Shown here piece after piece: positions 1-8,254 of a stretch of 64,000 nt of DNA. The stretch comes from Candidatus Binatia bacterium (GTDB taxonomy: Bacteria > Desulfobacterota > Binatia > Bin18). The stretch covers positions 62,001 to 126,000 of the forward strand of contig JAJDTY010000011.1 in assembly GCA_022826945.1 (NCBI GenBank), given 5' to 3'. The position numbers and the translations under genes are program-made. The notes under the pieces are model-generated. The model made no database searches. It saw only the letters and a list, made by a program, of their open reading frames with translations, and was not told the DNA's origin. Within the stretch, counting starts at the first letter, position 1; each line of letters begins with the position of its first letter.

Positions 1-545
1 GGAATCTGCCAGTACTTGCCCGAATGACTGAAGGTTGGGTTGGTCCAGGCCTTCATGATAATTTGAAAATGCTCCTGGTAGAGTTCTCTCTTGAGCTCTT
101 CGTACCGTTCCGGGTCGGTGTTGTTGTCGGCCAGGATGTCGTAGTGCTGTCCCAGGGTATTGACCCAACGTGGTTGATAGCCCCGGGCAAAGCCGACAAA
201 GGCCCGACCTTTTGTGACCTGGTCGAGAATGGCGGTGTCTTCCGCCACGCGAATGGGATTCTGGCAGGGGAGGACCAGGCCGAGTTGTCCCAACCGGATG
301 TTCTCGGTCTGCATGCCGAGATACAGGTCGAGCATGAGGGGGTTGGTCGAAACCTCTTCGCCTTCGATATGGAAGTGGTGTTCGGTGAAGCCAATGCCAT
401 AGTAGCCGTGTGCGTCGAGATACTGGGCCTGTTCGGACAGGTTGCGCAGCATACGCTGGTAGAGGTCTGTCCGCCGACCAGCCATACCCGCCTGCAGCTC
501 GCTCTTACTGCCAATCGCGGGAAGATAGAAAACACCGAATTCCAT
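1..545 (-). CDS. Luciferase-like (LLM) flavin-dependent oxidoreductase, 3' part cut by window edge
   Basis: The minus-strand frame starts at the ATG ending at 545, behind a strong AGGGGGTGA ribosome site, and stays open to the window edge, giving about 181 residues. It begins MEFGVFYLPAIG, then shows the family's TEHHF motif near residue 50 and a GFARGYQPRW segment around residue 120. These are typical of bacterial luciferase-like TIM-barrel monooxygenases that use FMN or F420. The substrate cannot be told. It lies downstream of the CmcJ-like oxygenase on the same strand but beyond that gene's terminator, so it is probably transcribed separately. The C-terminal half is missing from the window. 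Confidence 0.85.
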   Translation of the reverse strand, partial: MEFGVFYLPAIGSKSELQAGMAGRRTDLYQRMLRNLSEQAQYLDAHGYYGIGFTEHHFHIEGEEVSTNPLMLDLYLGMQTENIRLGQLGLVLPCQNPIRVAEDTAILDQVTKGRAFVGFARGYQPRWVNTLGQHYDILADNNTDPERYEELKRELYQEHFQIIMKAWTNPTFSHSGKYWQI

Positions 546-596
546 AGGTCACCCCCTGCTGTGAAAAGGTTTGTCGTATGCCCCTAGAGAGCTTTG

Positions 597-636
597 AGAA
601 AAAACTCGAAAAAGCGAGGGGGCCGGAAGGCCCCCT
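597..636 (-). terminator. Intrinsic terminator for the CmcJ-like gene
   Basis: A perfect 8-bp stem (617-624 with 629-636, six G:C pairs of AGGGGGCC type) closes a 4-base loop. On the minus strand it is followed by two T-rich runs (about 597-616). It sits 15 bp beyond the stop of the gene at 652-1485, where a Rho-independent terminator would be expected. Confidence 0.82.
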
Positions 637-651
637 ACTGTGTTCGTTAAC

Positions 652-1485
652 TTATGCTTCAGGCGGAAAGAAAACCAGCGTTCGCGTCTCAATGCTCTCC
701 CGAGCCGGTGCATCCGGCGGAGACGTCGGGTCTTCAAACGCCGAATGGGCGGTGAAACGCGCCCGCCCATCGGTGGCCGAGTCGTAACATTTAAGCAACA
801 TGGCCTCGTTACGCTCCATCTGCGGGAAGTAAAACCAGCGGTGGTTGGGGTTGTGAGAGACCGAATAAACCTCACCGGTCCGGTCTTCGTATTTGAGGTC
901 GGTCTCGTTAAAGTCGTCCTGTGTCATGCTGGCGGCATCGCATACGGCCAGCGGGGCGTCCTGCACCGGGCCGCGAATCGGTCGCCAGACATTGATCACG
1001 GCAAAGCGGTGTTTCAGCCGTTCTTCGGCTTCTTCGTCCGGCAGCAGATCGCGTACCCGCTGCGGACCGGACTGGAGGGTATAGTCGTTGTGGGCAAACT
1101 TGACTGGCTCGCGGGCTCCATTCTCGCCACGGGCACACATCGGGGCGCACCGCACGTTATGGTCAAAGACGTGGACCTTCTCGGCGCCGGTCATTTTTTT
1201 AATCAATTCGACAACTTCAGGATAATAGACCGCCTTGACTTCTTCGGCGTCATAAAAGTTTTTGACCGCAGTTTCATGCTGCGCAAAGGTGATGCCCTGT
1301 TTCTCGAGCGAGATCTCGTCTATATGCTCGCGGGCGTTCTGAATCGCCATCGTGTGTTTGACCTGGGTGGTATTCCGTATGGGGACGCCAGGAGGCGGGG
1401 TACACAGGTAATAGGTCGGCTTTTCTTGCTGGTCTTCGACGTTGAGATAACTCATTGGGGCGTCGACGTGCGATGCTGTTTTCAT
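652..1485 (-). CDS. CmcJ/NvfI-family (AsaB-like) oxygenase
   Basis: 277 residues, start supported by GGAAGGAGACCCC before the ATG. The protein resembles the CmcJ/NvfI/AsaB group, sometimes annotated as methyltransferases but related to Fe(II)/2-oxoglutarate hydroxylases and desaturases of fungal and bacterial natural-product pathways. Visible family signatures are VFDHNVR near residue 105, FAHNDYT near 130, and a VINVWRPIRGPVQDAPLAVC segment near 165, followed by a RWFYFPQMERNEA block. Histidines in the first two motifs and the arginine of WRP are candidate metal and co-substrate ligands. It appears monocistronic. The product is unknown; assignment is by motif resemblance only. Confidence 0.7.
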   Translation of the reverse strand: MKTASHVDAPMSYLNVEDQQEKPTYYLCTPPPGVPIRNTTQVKHTMAIQNAREHIDEISLEKQGITFAQHETAVKNFYDAEEVKAVYYPEVVELIKKMTGAEKVHVFDHNVRCAPMCARGENGAREPVKFAHNDYTLQSGPQRVRDLLPDEEAEERLKHRFAVINVWRPIRGPVQDAPLAVCDAASMTQDDFNETDLKYEDRTGEVYSVSHNPNHRWFYFPQMERNEAMLLKCYDSATDGRARFTAHSAFEDPTSPPDAPARESIETRTLVFFPPEA

Positions 1486-1583
1486 GGGGTCTCCTTCCCC
1501 TGTCTTGCTCCTCAGTAGTAATATGGCGACACGATTATAGCGGTCTCGCTGCGCTTGTATAGTCGGCTTTCACCGGAAAATGC

Positions 1584-2156
1584 TTAGCGAGGAAGTCCGT
1601 ACGCCTCACCACGGGCCAGGAATTCGGTCACATCATTGGCCATGAGCAGAATATCGTGCGTCTTACCGGCCCGGTCTTTGACCTCGTCGCGTAAAATCGC
1701 CTCAGCCCGAAAGCCGAGCTCTTCGAACACGGTGCGGGCGCCGGTTTGATCCAGCGTCATGCGCGCGGCGACTTTTTGGATACCTAAAGACAGGGCGACG
1801 TTGAACGCCTCGCGGGTCAACAATCGGCCCAGGCCCATCTTTCGTGCGTCCGGGGCAATCAGTACCCGGATTTCCGCCACATGGCGCGACCAGTCAAAGT
1901 CATTCCGATACAGGGTGGCGTAGCCCAGGAGTTGGGTCTCGCTCTCCGCGAGCAGGGTATACATCCTTTCACTGGCGATATCGTGCAGCCAGCGGTCTAT
2001 AGATGATTGTTTGGTAATATCCCGGCGCAAAAACATCAGGTCGTGATAGGGGAGCTGTTGGGCAAAATCCAGCATCAACGGCCCGTCGTCCGCGCCCATC
2101 ATGCGCAGGCTCAGGGCTGTCCCTTTAACTTCAACGGTTTTGGGAAAACCTTCCAC
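1584..2156 (-). CDS. GNAT-family N-acetyltransferase
   Basis: A start at GTG 2156 is preferred because AGAGGAGAATAGC lies just upstream and it gives a 190-residue protein that begins after the phaC stop (2188). A longer in-frame ATG at 2288 would overlap phaC by 100 bp. The acetyl-CoA binding stretch is visible as VLIAPDARKMGLGRLLTREA, the GNAT motif A (R/Q-x-x-G-x-G/A), followed by a TLDQTGARTVFEELGFR segment typical of the C-terminal half. It is the last gene of the phaE-phaC-acetyltransferase run. The substrate is unknown and a role in PHA metabolism is not implied by sequence. Confidence 0.78.
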   Translation of the reverse strand: MEGFPKTVEVKGTALSLRMMGADDGPLMLDFAQQLPYHDLMFLRRDITKQSSIDRWLHDIASERMYTLLAESETQLLGYATLYRNDFDWSRHVAEIRVLIAPDARKMGLGRLLTREAFNVALSLGIQKVAARMTLDQTGARTVFEELGFRAEAILRDEVKDRAGKTHDILLMANDVTEFLARGEAYGLPR

Positions 2157-2187
2157 GCTATTCTCCTCTTTCTGTGCGGTCGCGCTC

Positions 2188-3270
2188 TCAGACAGAACGC
2201 CGTGACAGCCATGTCTCCAGCTTTGGCCACAGACGATAGATGGCGTTCCCCCCGGCGACCAGGCTGACATGGCCGCCCTTGAGAACAATTTCCGACTTAT
2301 CCGTACTACCCACCAGCTTCACCAAATCCTGCGAGGCGGCCGAAGGAACAATATGGTCGTGCTGAGCCGCCACGTGCAGAAAGGGAACGGTGATGTTCCC
2401 CAGGTCGACCTGGCGGTCATCCAACTCCAGTGTCTTCCGAACGAGTTTATTCTCACGCATAAAGTCGTTGACCAACTGGCGGGCGGTTTCCCCCGGAAAG
2501 GGAATATGATCCGCGGCCCAGCGATCAAAGCGCAGATGGGCGGTGACAAAGGCTTCGTCCTGGACATTATCGAGCAGCTTCATCTGGCCGGCACTCTTCT
2601 GAAACGGTCGCAGCATCTGGATCGAGGCGTCCATCAGTTCCGAGGGGATATTGCCCAGACTATCGATCAACCGGTCGAGATCAAAATGGGTCGGGTCGGT
2701 CCAGGTGCGGTAGAGCCCCATGCCGTCCGAGTTCACCGGCGTGGTAAAACACACCAGATTTTTGAGCGGACCGTCGGGATACAGGGCCGCGTACAGCGCC
2801 GCCAGAAGTCCACCCAGGCAATAGCCGATCATAGACACATCGGGCTCGCCCGAATCTTCGCCCACCATCGCCACGCACTCGGGGATGAAATCGGTCACAT
2901 AGTCGTCCAGCCTCAGATGTTTATGTTCACGTCGCGGCACACCCCAGTCGGTCAGATACACGTCAAAACCCTGGAGCAGCAGATATTCGATAAAACTCTG
3001 ACCTTTGGCCAGGTCGAGAATATAGGGCCGGCTGACCAGGGACATCACGACCAGGACCGGAACCCGGTACACCTCAGGGCTGAGGGGCCGATAGTGATAG
3101 AGCTTCATTGTGCCGCGTGAATGCACGACGTCTTTCGGGGTCGGCCCGACCTCAATGTCGAGTTCGAGGGGGGCTGGCAGGTCCGGGACGTTGCGCTGAA
3201 TGGCGCGGTCAACCGTTTCCCGCGCTTTGGCTGCAACGTCTTCGTGCGACAGTTGTTGTGCCTGTTGCAT
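2188..3270 (-). CDS. phaC: Class III poly(R)-hydroxyalkanoate synthase catalytic subunit PhaC
   Basis: 360 residues, the usual size for class III PhaC (about 355). It polymerises (R)-3-hydroxyacyl-CoA into storage polyester at the granule surface. The lipase-like box GYCLGG places the nucleophile at Cys151; Asp305 (QHDHIVP) and His334 (GGHVSL) complete the triad, almost at the positions known for the Allochromatium vinosum enzyme (149/302/331). It starts 5 bp after the PhaE-like gene stops, as expected for the PhaEC complex. Class III enzymes normally need PhaE for activity. Confidence 0.93.
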   Translation of the reverse strand: MQQAQQLSHEDVAAKARETVDRAIQRNVPDLPAPLELDIEVGPTPKDVVHSRGTMKLYHYRPLSPEVYRVPVLVVMSLVSRPYILDLAKGQSFIEYLLLQGFDVYLTDWGVPRREHKHLRLDDYVTDFIPECVAMVGEDSGEPDVSMIGYCLGGLLAALYAALYPDGPLKNLVCFTTPVNSDGMGLYRTWTDPTHFDLDRLIDSLGNIPSELMDASIQMLRPFQKSAGQMKLLDNVQDEAFVTAHLRFDRWAADHIPFPGETARQLVNDFMRENKLVRKTLELDDRQVDLGNITVPFLHVAAQHDHIVPSAASQDLVKLVGSTDKSEIVLKGGHVSLVAGGNAIYRLWPKLETWLSRRSV

Positions 3271-3275
3271 GGGCT

Positions 3276-3680
3276 TTAATCCCTTTCTTCGACGGACTCC
3301 TTGGGCTTTTTGGTACGTTTCGGACGGATAGGCGCGTCGTCAGCAGCCCCGCCCTCATATTCTGCCAGTACCCGGCGCAAATGCCGGACCTCCACTTGGA
3401 GTCCGGCCACATGATCCTCGAGTTCGCCAACCCGGTCGCTCAGCGCGATAATATCCGTGCGGGACGGGAGGTTGAGGGCGGCCAAGTATTGGGCCATGGA
3501 TTCGGTAAACATGCGGTGCAGGTGCATTGCTTCTTGGACATACTTGCCTGTGGTCTGGGCAAACCGATCATTGCCCAGAATGCCCGACAGCGTGTCACTC
3601 CATTGCTTCTCTGACTTTTGGTACCATTCGCGCCAAGTCCGGAGCGGGTCGAAATTCTGCGCGTCTTCAGTTTTGTCCAT
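3276..3680 (-). CDS. phaE: Short PhaE-like PHA synthase subunit
   Basis: ATG 3680 is chosen because AAAGGAGAGCG stands just before it; the frame extends to 3800 without such a site. The 134-residue product has amphipathic helices, the conserved LNLPSRTDIIALSDRVGELE block and a heptad-like coiled coil near residues 75-110, then a basic tail (PKRTKKPKE). The LPSRTD block followed by a coiled coil is characteristic of the C-terminal part of PhaE and of PHA granule-associated proteins. It is much shorter than Allochromatium PhaE (about 350 residues) and nearer PhaR of Bacillus. Position immediately before phaC supports a subunit role. Confidence 0.72.
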   Translation of the reverse strand: MDKTEDAQNFDPLRTWREWYQKSEKQWSDTLSGILGNDRFAQTTGKYVQEAMHLHRMFTESMAQYLAALNLPSRTDIIALSDRVGELEDHVAGLQVEVRHLRRVLAEYEGGAADDAPIRPKRTKKPKESVEERD

Positions 3681-3975
3681 GCGAACGCTCTCCTTTACGG
3701 ACTGGTTGGAGGGGGGAGGGAAAGAGAAGGGGAGGTCAATACTGATTTCAGCGGCCACGATAGGAGGCGTGACAAGGATGTACAAGCCGACAGGTGTCAC
3801 ATAGGTGACGGAAAGTCATATTTCTCCAGAACAATCCGGTGTTTTTGTTACGTGCGTGACAAACTGCGCTAGACTCGACGCCCGGGAAGTCAAGAAGCAA
3901 CGACGCGCGGACGACGGACGCGGGAACATGTGGTAGAGTCGAAAACCTGTTGTGAGAGCGGAACCGGCAGACACA
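3681..3975. other. Divergent intergenic region between phaEC and mutSL
   Basis: This 295-bp non-coding stretch separates the minus-strand PHA operon from plus-strand mutS and should hold both promoters. A small palindrome GTCACATAGGTGAC lies near 3796-3809, and GTGACA-type half sites recur nearby. I cannot identify a convincing promoter or a known operator, and no small ORF here has a good start. Confidence 0.4.
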
Positions 3976-6591
3976 ATGGCCAAAAAGAATACATCGCACT
4001 CTTCTCCATCTTCAGCACGCGCGGCAACCGACATGATGGAGCAGTACTGGCAGGTCAAGGAACAGTACAAAGAGGAACTACTGTTCTATCGTTTCGGCGA
4101 TTTCTACGAGATGTTTTTTGACGATGCGGCCGTGGCGGCGCGTGAATTGGACATCGTGCTGACCGCCCGCGCGCACGGAAAAGGCAACGAAAAGGTCCCC
4201 ATGTGCGGGGTGCCGCATTATCGCCTGGAGCCGTATCTCAACCGGCTGGTCGAGAAGGGTTACAAGGTTGCAGTATGTGAACAGCTTGAGGAGTCCCAAA
4301 AAGGAAAAGGGATTATTCCGCGTGATGTCGTCCGCATTGTCACACCGGGGACGTTGTTTGAATCCGAGAGTCGGGAACGAACGCTGGTGGCCGTGTTCTC
4401 CGAGAAAGATGCGGTCGGCGTGGCCAGTCTGGACTTGGCGACCGCTGAATTTCTAGTTGCCGAAACCAACGTTTCTGATTTACCCAGCCTGCTGGAGAAG
4501 CTCCAACCACAAGAATTGGTCCATGTGACTGGTGAGTCTGGCGACACGGGTTGGAGTCGTCAGGTCTGCCGTACCGAACGCCCGGCCGAGGCGTTTCGCT
4601 TTGAGCGGGCGCGTGCAGTCCTCAGCAAGCAGTTTGGCCGCAAGCGTATCGACACTCTCGTCTTCTCCCATCGGCATGCCCTGTGCGCAGCCGGAGCCTT
4701 ATTCGCCTATGCACGGGAAACGCAGCGTGCGTTTCTGCCCCATATCCGTGCGCCTGAGCCGTATCGGCACGATGCCTTTGTCGTGCTCGACCCGCAGACG
4801 CAGCGCAATCTTGAACTGGTGGAAAATGTGTTCGAGGGCTCGTCCGAGGGAACCGTTCTCGCCGTGCTGGACCACACCACCACCCGGATGGGCAAGCGGC
4901 GCTTACGACACTGGGTGTTGCATCCCTTGCGCGCGGTTGATGAGATTCATACCCGCCAAGAGGCGATTGCCGAACTGAGCTGTTGCCATGATATGCGGGC
5001 GGCACTGCGACGTGTCCTCTTCGGCCTGCCGGACCTCGAACGTCTGACCTCCCGCATTACGTCTGCGATCGCCAGCCCGCGGGATCTGGCCGCTCTGAAA
5101 TCCGCCCTGGTTCGCCTGCCGGACCTCCACGCCGCCCTGACTGTAGCCGAGAGCCGTCTGCTGACGACGTATTGTGAAGAAATCGACCTGCTGGACGATG
5201 TGACCGCCGAGATTGCGCGCACCCTTCTCGACGAGCCAAAACCCGCGGCCAAAGAGGGCGGGCTGATTCGTGCCGGCGTCTCTGCCGACCTGGACGACCT
5301 GCGGGGGATTCAGACCGATGGAACGGGCTGGCTGGCCGAGTATGAACAGCGGGAGCGGGAGCGTGCTCAGATTCCCAACCTCAAGGTCGGTTTCAACAAA
5401 GTCTTCGGGTATTACGTGGAAATCACCAGGTCCGCGCTCAGTCGGGTACCCGAAAACTACATCCGTCGCCAAACTCTGGTCAATGCCGAACGCTTTGTCA
5501 CGGATGAACTGCGCGCCTTTGAATCCACCGTATTGTCCGCAACAGACCGGGGCAATCAGCTGGAGTATGCCCTCTTTACTCAACTCAGACAGCACGTCGC
5601 CGTCCAGGCTGAGCGGCTGCGCCACACCGCGACCATCCTCGGTACCCTCGACGCGCTGAGTTCCCTGGCAGAACTAGCGGCGAAGAAGGGGTGGGTTCGT
5701 CCCGATGTCACTGACGAGTACGAACTGCTCATCGAAGAGGGGCGGCATCCAGTTCTCGATACGCACGACGCGCAATTTGTACCAAACGACCTGCGCTTGG
5801 ATACAAGCCAGTACGTCCTGATCATCACCGGCCCCAACGCCGCCGGAAAAAGTACCTATGCGCGTCAGGCGGCCCTGCTCGTCCTGCTGGCCCAAATGGG
5901 GAGTTTCATTCCTGCCCGGTCTGCCACCATTGGGGCTGTAGACCGTATTTTTACGCGGGTTGGCGCGGCCGATTTTCTGGCGCAGGGGTTATCGACTTTT
6001 ATGGTCGAAATGATGGAGACGGCGAACATCCTGAAACACGCAACCGAGCGGAGTCTCGTCATTCTCGACGAAGTTGGCCGGGGAACCGGTACAACGGATG
6101 GCCGTGCACTGGCTCAGGCGGTTGCCGAAAGGCTCGCCACCCAGGTCCGGGCCAAGACCCTGTTTACCACCCATTATCACGAACTGGCGCCAATCGCAGA
6201 CGCTTTGCCCGGGGTATCCAACGCCCGGCTTGAGGTTCGCGAGAATCAGGACGAAGTAAGCTTTCTCTACAAGGTCGTGCCGGGGGCGGCACAGAAAAGT
6301 TATGGTCTCTATGTCGCAAAGCTGGCCGGACTGCCTCCCGATGTGGTTGAGCGGGCCGAGACGTTATTAGCAGAATTTGAAGCGGGACAGCCTTCTACCG
6401 GTGGTCAAAAACAGACAGCGGAACAGACCCGGCCTCCCGGCAACCGGGCCGTTATCGACCGTCTCGCCCAGATTGACCCGCTGCGGACCACGCCGATTGA
6501 GGCGCTCCTGTTGATTGCCGAATTAAAACGAATGGCTGAGGGGGGAGAAGGCAAAGCGCCGCCGTCGTACACGGAGACTCCCGATAAGTGA
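3976..6591 (+). CDS. mutS: DNA mismatch repair ATPase MutS
   Basis: 871 residues from ATG 3976; a GTG at 3952 would add eight residues, and neither start has a strong ribosome site. MutS binds mismatches as a clamp and recruits MutL. The mismatch-reading GDFYEMF (Phe-x-Glu) motif lies at about residue 38-44. The ABC-type ATPase shows TGPNAAGKST (Walker A), ILDEVGRGTGTTDG (Walker B/signature) and TTHYHEL (switch). The Walker A has AA in place of the common MA or MG, still compatible with nucleotide binding. mutL follows after 37 bp, so the two are probably cotranscribed. Confidence 0.95.
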   Translation: MAKKNTSHSSPSSARAATDMMEQYWQVKEQYKEELLFYRFGDFYEMFFDDAAVAARELDIVLTARAHGKGNEKVPMCGVPHYRLEPYLNRLVEKGYKVAVCEQLEESQKGKGIIPRDVVRIVTPGTLFESESRERTLVAVFSEKDAVGVASLDLATAEFLVAETNVSDLPSLLEKLQPQELVHVTGESGDTGWSRQVCRTERPAEAFRFERARAVLSKQFGRKRIDTLVFSHRHALCAAGALFAYARETQRAFLPHIRAPEPYRHDAFVVLDPQTQRNLELVENVFEGSSEGTVLAVLDHTTTRMGKRRLRHWVLHPLRAVDEIHTRQEAIAELSCCHDMRAALRRVLFGLPDLERLTSRITSAIASPRDLAALKSALVRLPDLHAALTVAESRLLTTYCEEIDLLDDVTAEIARTLLDEPKPAAKEGGLIRAGVSADLDDLRGIQTDGTGWLAEYEQRERERAQIPNLKVGFNKVFGYYVEITRSALSRVPENYIRRQTLVNAERFVTDELRAFESTVLSATDRGNQLEYALFTQLRQHVAVQAERLRHTATILGTLDALSSLAELAAKKGWVRPDVTDEYELLIEEGRHPVLDTHDAQFVPNDLRLDTSQYVLIITGPNAAGKSTYARQAALLVLLAQMGSFIPARSATIGAVDRIFTRVGAADFLAQGLSTFMVEMMETANILKHATERSLVILDEVGRGTGTTDGRALAQAVAERLATQVRAKTLFTTHYHELAPIADALPGVSNARLEVRENQDEVSFLYKVVPGAAQKSYGLYVAKLAGLPPDVVERAETLLAEFEAGQPSTGGQKQTAEQTRPPGNRAVIDRLAQIDPLRTTPIEALLLIAELKRMAEGGEGKAPPSYTETPDK

Positions 6592-6628
6592 AGCCTCGCC
6601 TTGGGTCACTACACGGACATCCACAGCC

Positions 6629-8215
6629 ATGCCTATCCGTATCCTTCCCACTGACGTCCAGCAAAAGATCGCCGCCGGTGAGGTGGTGGAACGACCGGCC
6701 AGCGTTGTCAAGGAACTCATGGAGAACGCCCTGGATGCCGGGGCGCAGACAATCAGGGTGGAGGTCGAGGAAGCTGGACGACGGCTGATTCGCGTCACCG
6801 ACGACGGTGCCGGCTTGGCTGCGGACGAAGTCGCGCTCGCGTGTGAACGCTTTGCGACCAGCAAGATTCAGCACGACCACGACCTGACCAGCGTTCAGAC
6901 CTTTGGCTTTCGCGGGGAGGCGTTGCCCAGCATTGCCGCAATCTCACGGCTCCGAATTCTGAGTCGTCCACCGCGTGCCCCGCTGGGGGTGGAAGTCAAA
7001 AGTGAGGGCGGCAAACTGAGGCCCGCTCAAGAGGCAGGGGCACCGGTTGGGACCTGTGTCGAGGTTGCTGACCTGTTTTACAATACGCCGGCTCGCTTGC
7101 AGTTCATGCGCAGTTTGCGGACTGAGTACGGCCACATCATGGGCGCGTTCACGCGCTTTGCTTTAGCTTTCCCGGAGAAAACCCTCTCGCTGTCGTTTGA
7201 CGGACGCGAGGTCTACAACTTTCCGCCCGTCCCGTTTCAGGAGCGTGTTGCCGCCTGCTTTGGCGTTGAGACCGCCTCCCGCCTGGAGGAGTTTGAGAAC
7301 ACGGGTCTGAACGGTCGTGTCTGGGGATTTCTGGTGACGCAAGAGGAAGCCTGGCGCCGACGCTACTACTTCTTTGTAAATCGGCGGGCCGTGCGCAACG
7401 CCACCCTGTATCGTGTCGTGCGTGACACCCTCGGCAACGCTGGCGGTATGGTGTGTCTGTTCGTTGAACTGCATCCCTCCCAACTGAATGTGAATATCCA
7501 TCCCGCCAAGACCGAGGTGCGTTTTCGAGACGATCCGAGTGTGTACGATCTGGTCCGGGGCGGTCTCCAACGCCGTTCCGCGCCAAGCTGGCTTTCGGCT
7601 TCCCATGTGGCCGAAGATGGGGTGGCGTATGGAGAAGAACAGAGCTCTGGCTTCTCTCCGGTCGGCCAGGTGGAAGCCACCTTCCTACTCACTTTATCCG
7701 AAGGACATTTGTATTTGCTGGATCAACACGCTGCCGAAGAACGCGTATTATACGAACGACTTCAAAACGGCGAGGTTCAGAGCCGGCCCCTCATCTCGCC
7801 GCAAGTCGTCCAGCTCTCAGCCGAAGAGCATGCGTTCTTTGATGATCAGGCTGAAGCATTTGCGGCGTGTGGTTTCAATGCCGAACTTTTTGGGCCGCAT
7901 GTGCTGGCGCTCCGTGCGATTCCTGAATTTCTCGACCCCAGGACGTCGGGGCTGACCTTCTCTCGACTTGTCACGCGCGTGCGCACTCAAAAAGAAGACC
8001 TGCATCAAGCTCTTTCCTGTCTCGGAGCAATCAAAGCCGGTCAGGTGCTCGACCGCGAAGCACAAGGCCGTCTCCTCAACGCCTGGACCCAAACGGCCAA
8101 CCCCCATGCCTGCGCCCATAACCGCCCGGTGTACTTCCGTCTGTCACTTGACGAAGTAAGGCGAAAAGTTGGCCGGACAGGCTTGGGCTGTGGGTTTGAG
8201 AAGGAAAGCCTGTAA
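6629..8215 (+). CDS. mutL: DNA mismatch repair protein MutL with endonuclease motif
   Basis: 528 residues, start ATG with the invariant MPIRILP opening. The N-terminal GHKL ATPase shows ELMENALDAG, DDGAGL and TFGFRGEALPSI. The C-terminal dimerisation domain has DQHAAEERVLYE starting at residue 365, matching the DQHA-x2-E-x4-E metal-binding motif of MutL endonucleases. The accessory motifs CLGAIKAG and CAHNRP are also present. MutL of this type nicks the daughter strand itself, fitting bacteria without MutH. The linker between domains is short, making the protein shorter than E. coli MutL (about 615). Confidence 0.94.
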   Translation: MPIRILPTDVQQKIAAGEVVERPASVVKELMENALDAGAQTIRVEVEEAGRRLIRVTDDGAGLAADEVALACERFATSKIQHDHDLTSVQTFGFRGEALPSIAAISRLRILSRPPRAPLGVEVKSEGGKLRPAQEAGAPVGTCVEVADLFYNTPARLQFMRSLRTEYGHIMGAFTRFALAFPEKTLSLSFDGREVYNFPPVPFQERVAACFGVETASRLEEFENTGLNGRVWGFLVTQEEAWRRRYYFFVNRRAVRNATLYRVVRDTLGNAGGMVCLFVELHPSQLNVNIHPAKTEVRFRDDPSVYDLVRGGLQRRSAPSWLSASHVAEDGVAYGEEQSSGFSPVGQVEATFLLTLSEGHLYLLDQHAAEERVLYERLQNGEVQSRPLISPQVVQLSAEEHAFFDDQAEAFAACGFNAELFGPHVLALRAIPEFLDPRTSGLTFSRLVTRVRTQKEDLHQALSCLGAIKAGQVLDREAQGRLLNAWTQTANPHACAHNRPVYFRLSLDEVRRKVGRTGLGCGFEKESL

Positions 8216-8254
8216 CCTTTTCTCGTCCACCTGCAACTACTAAGGTGGACAGTG

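Noticed and set aside
2269..3120. 283-residue plus-strand ORF opposite phaC
   Set aside because: Complement of phaC, whose catalytic triad and length fit perfectly; the antisense protein matches nothing I recognise.
3952..3975. GTG 3952 as mutS start
   Set aside because: No ribosome site and the extra eight residues are not family-like; ATG 3976 preferred, though uncertain.
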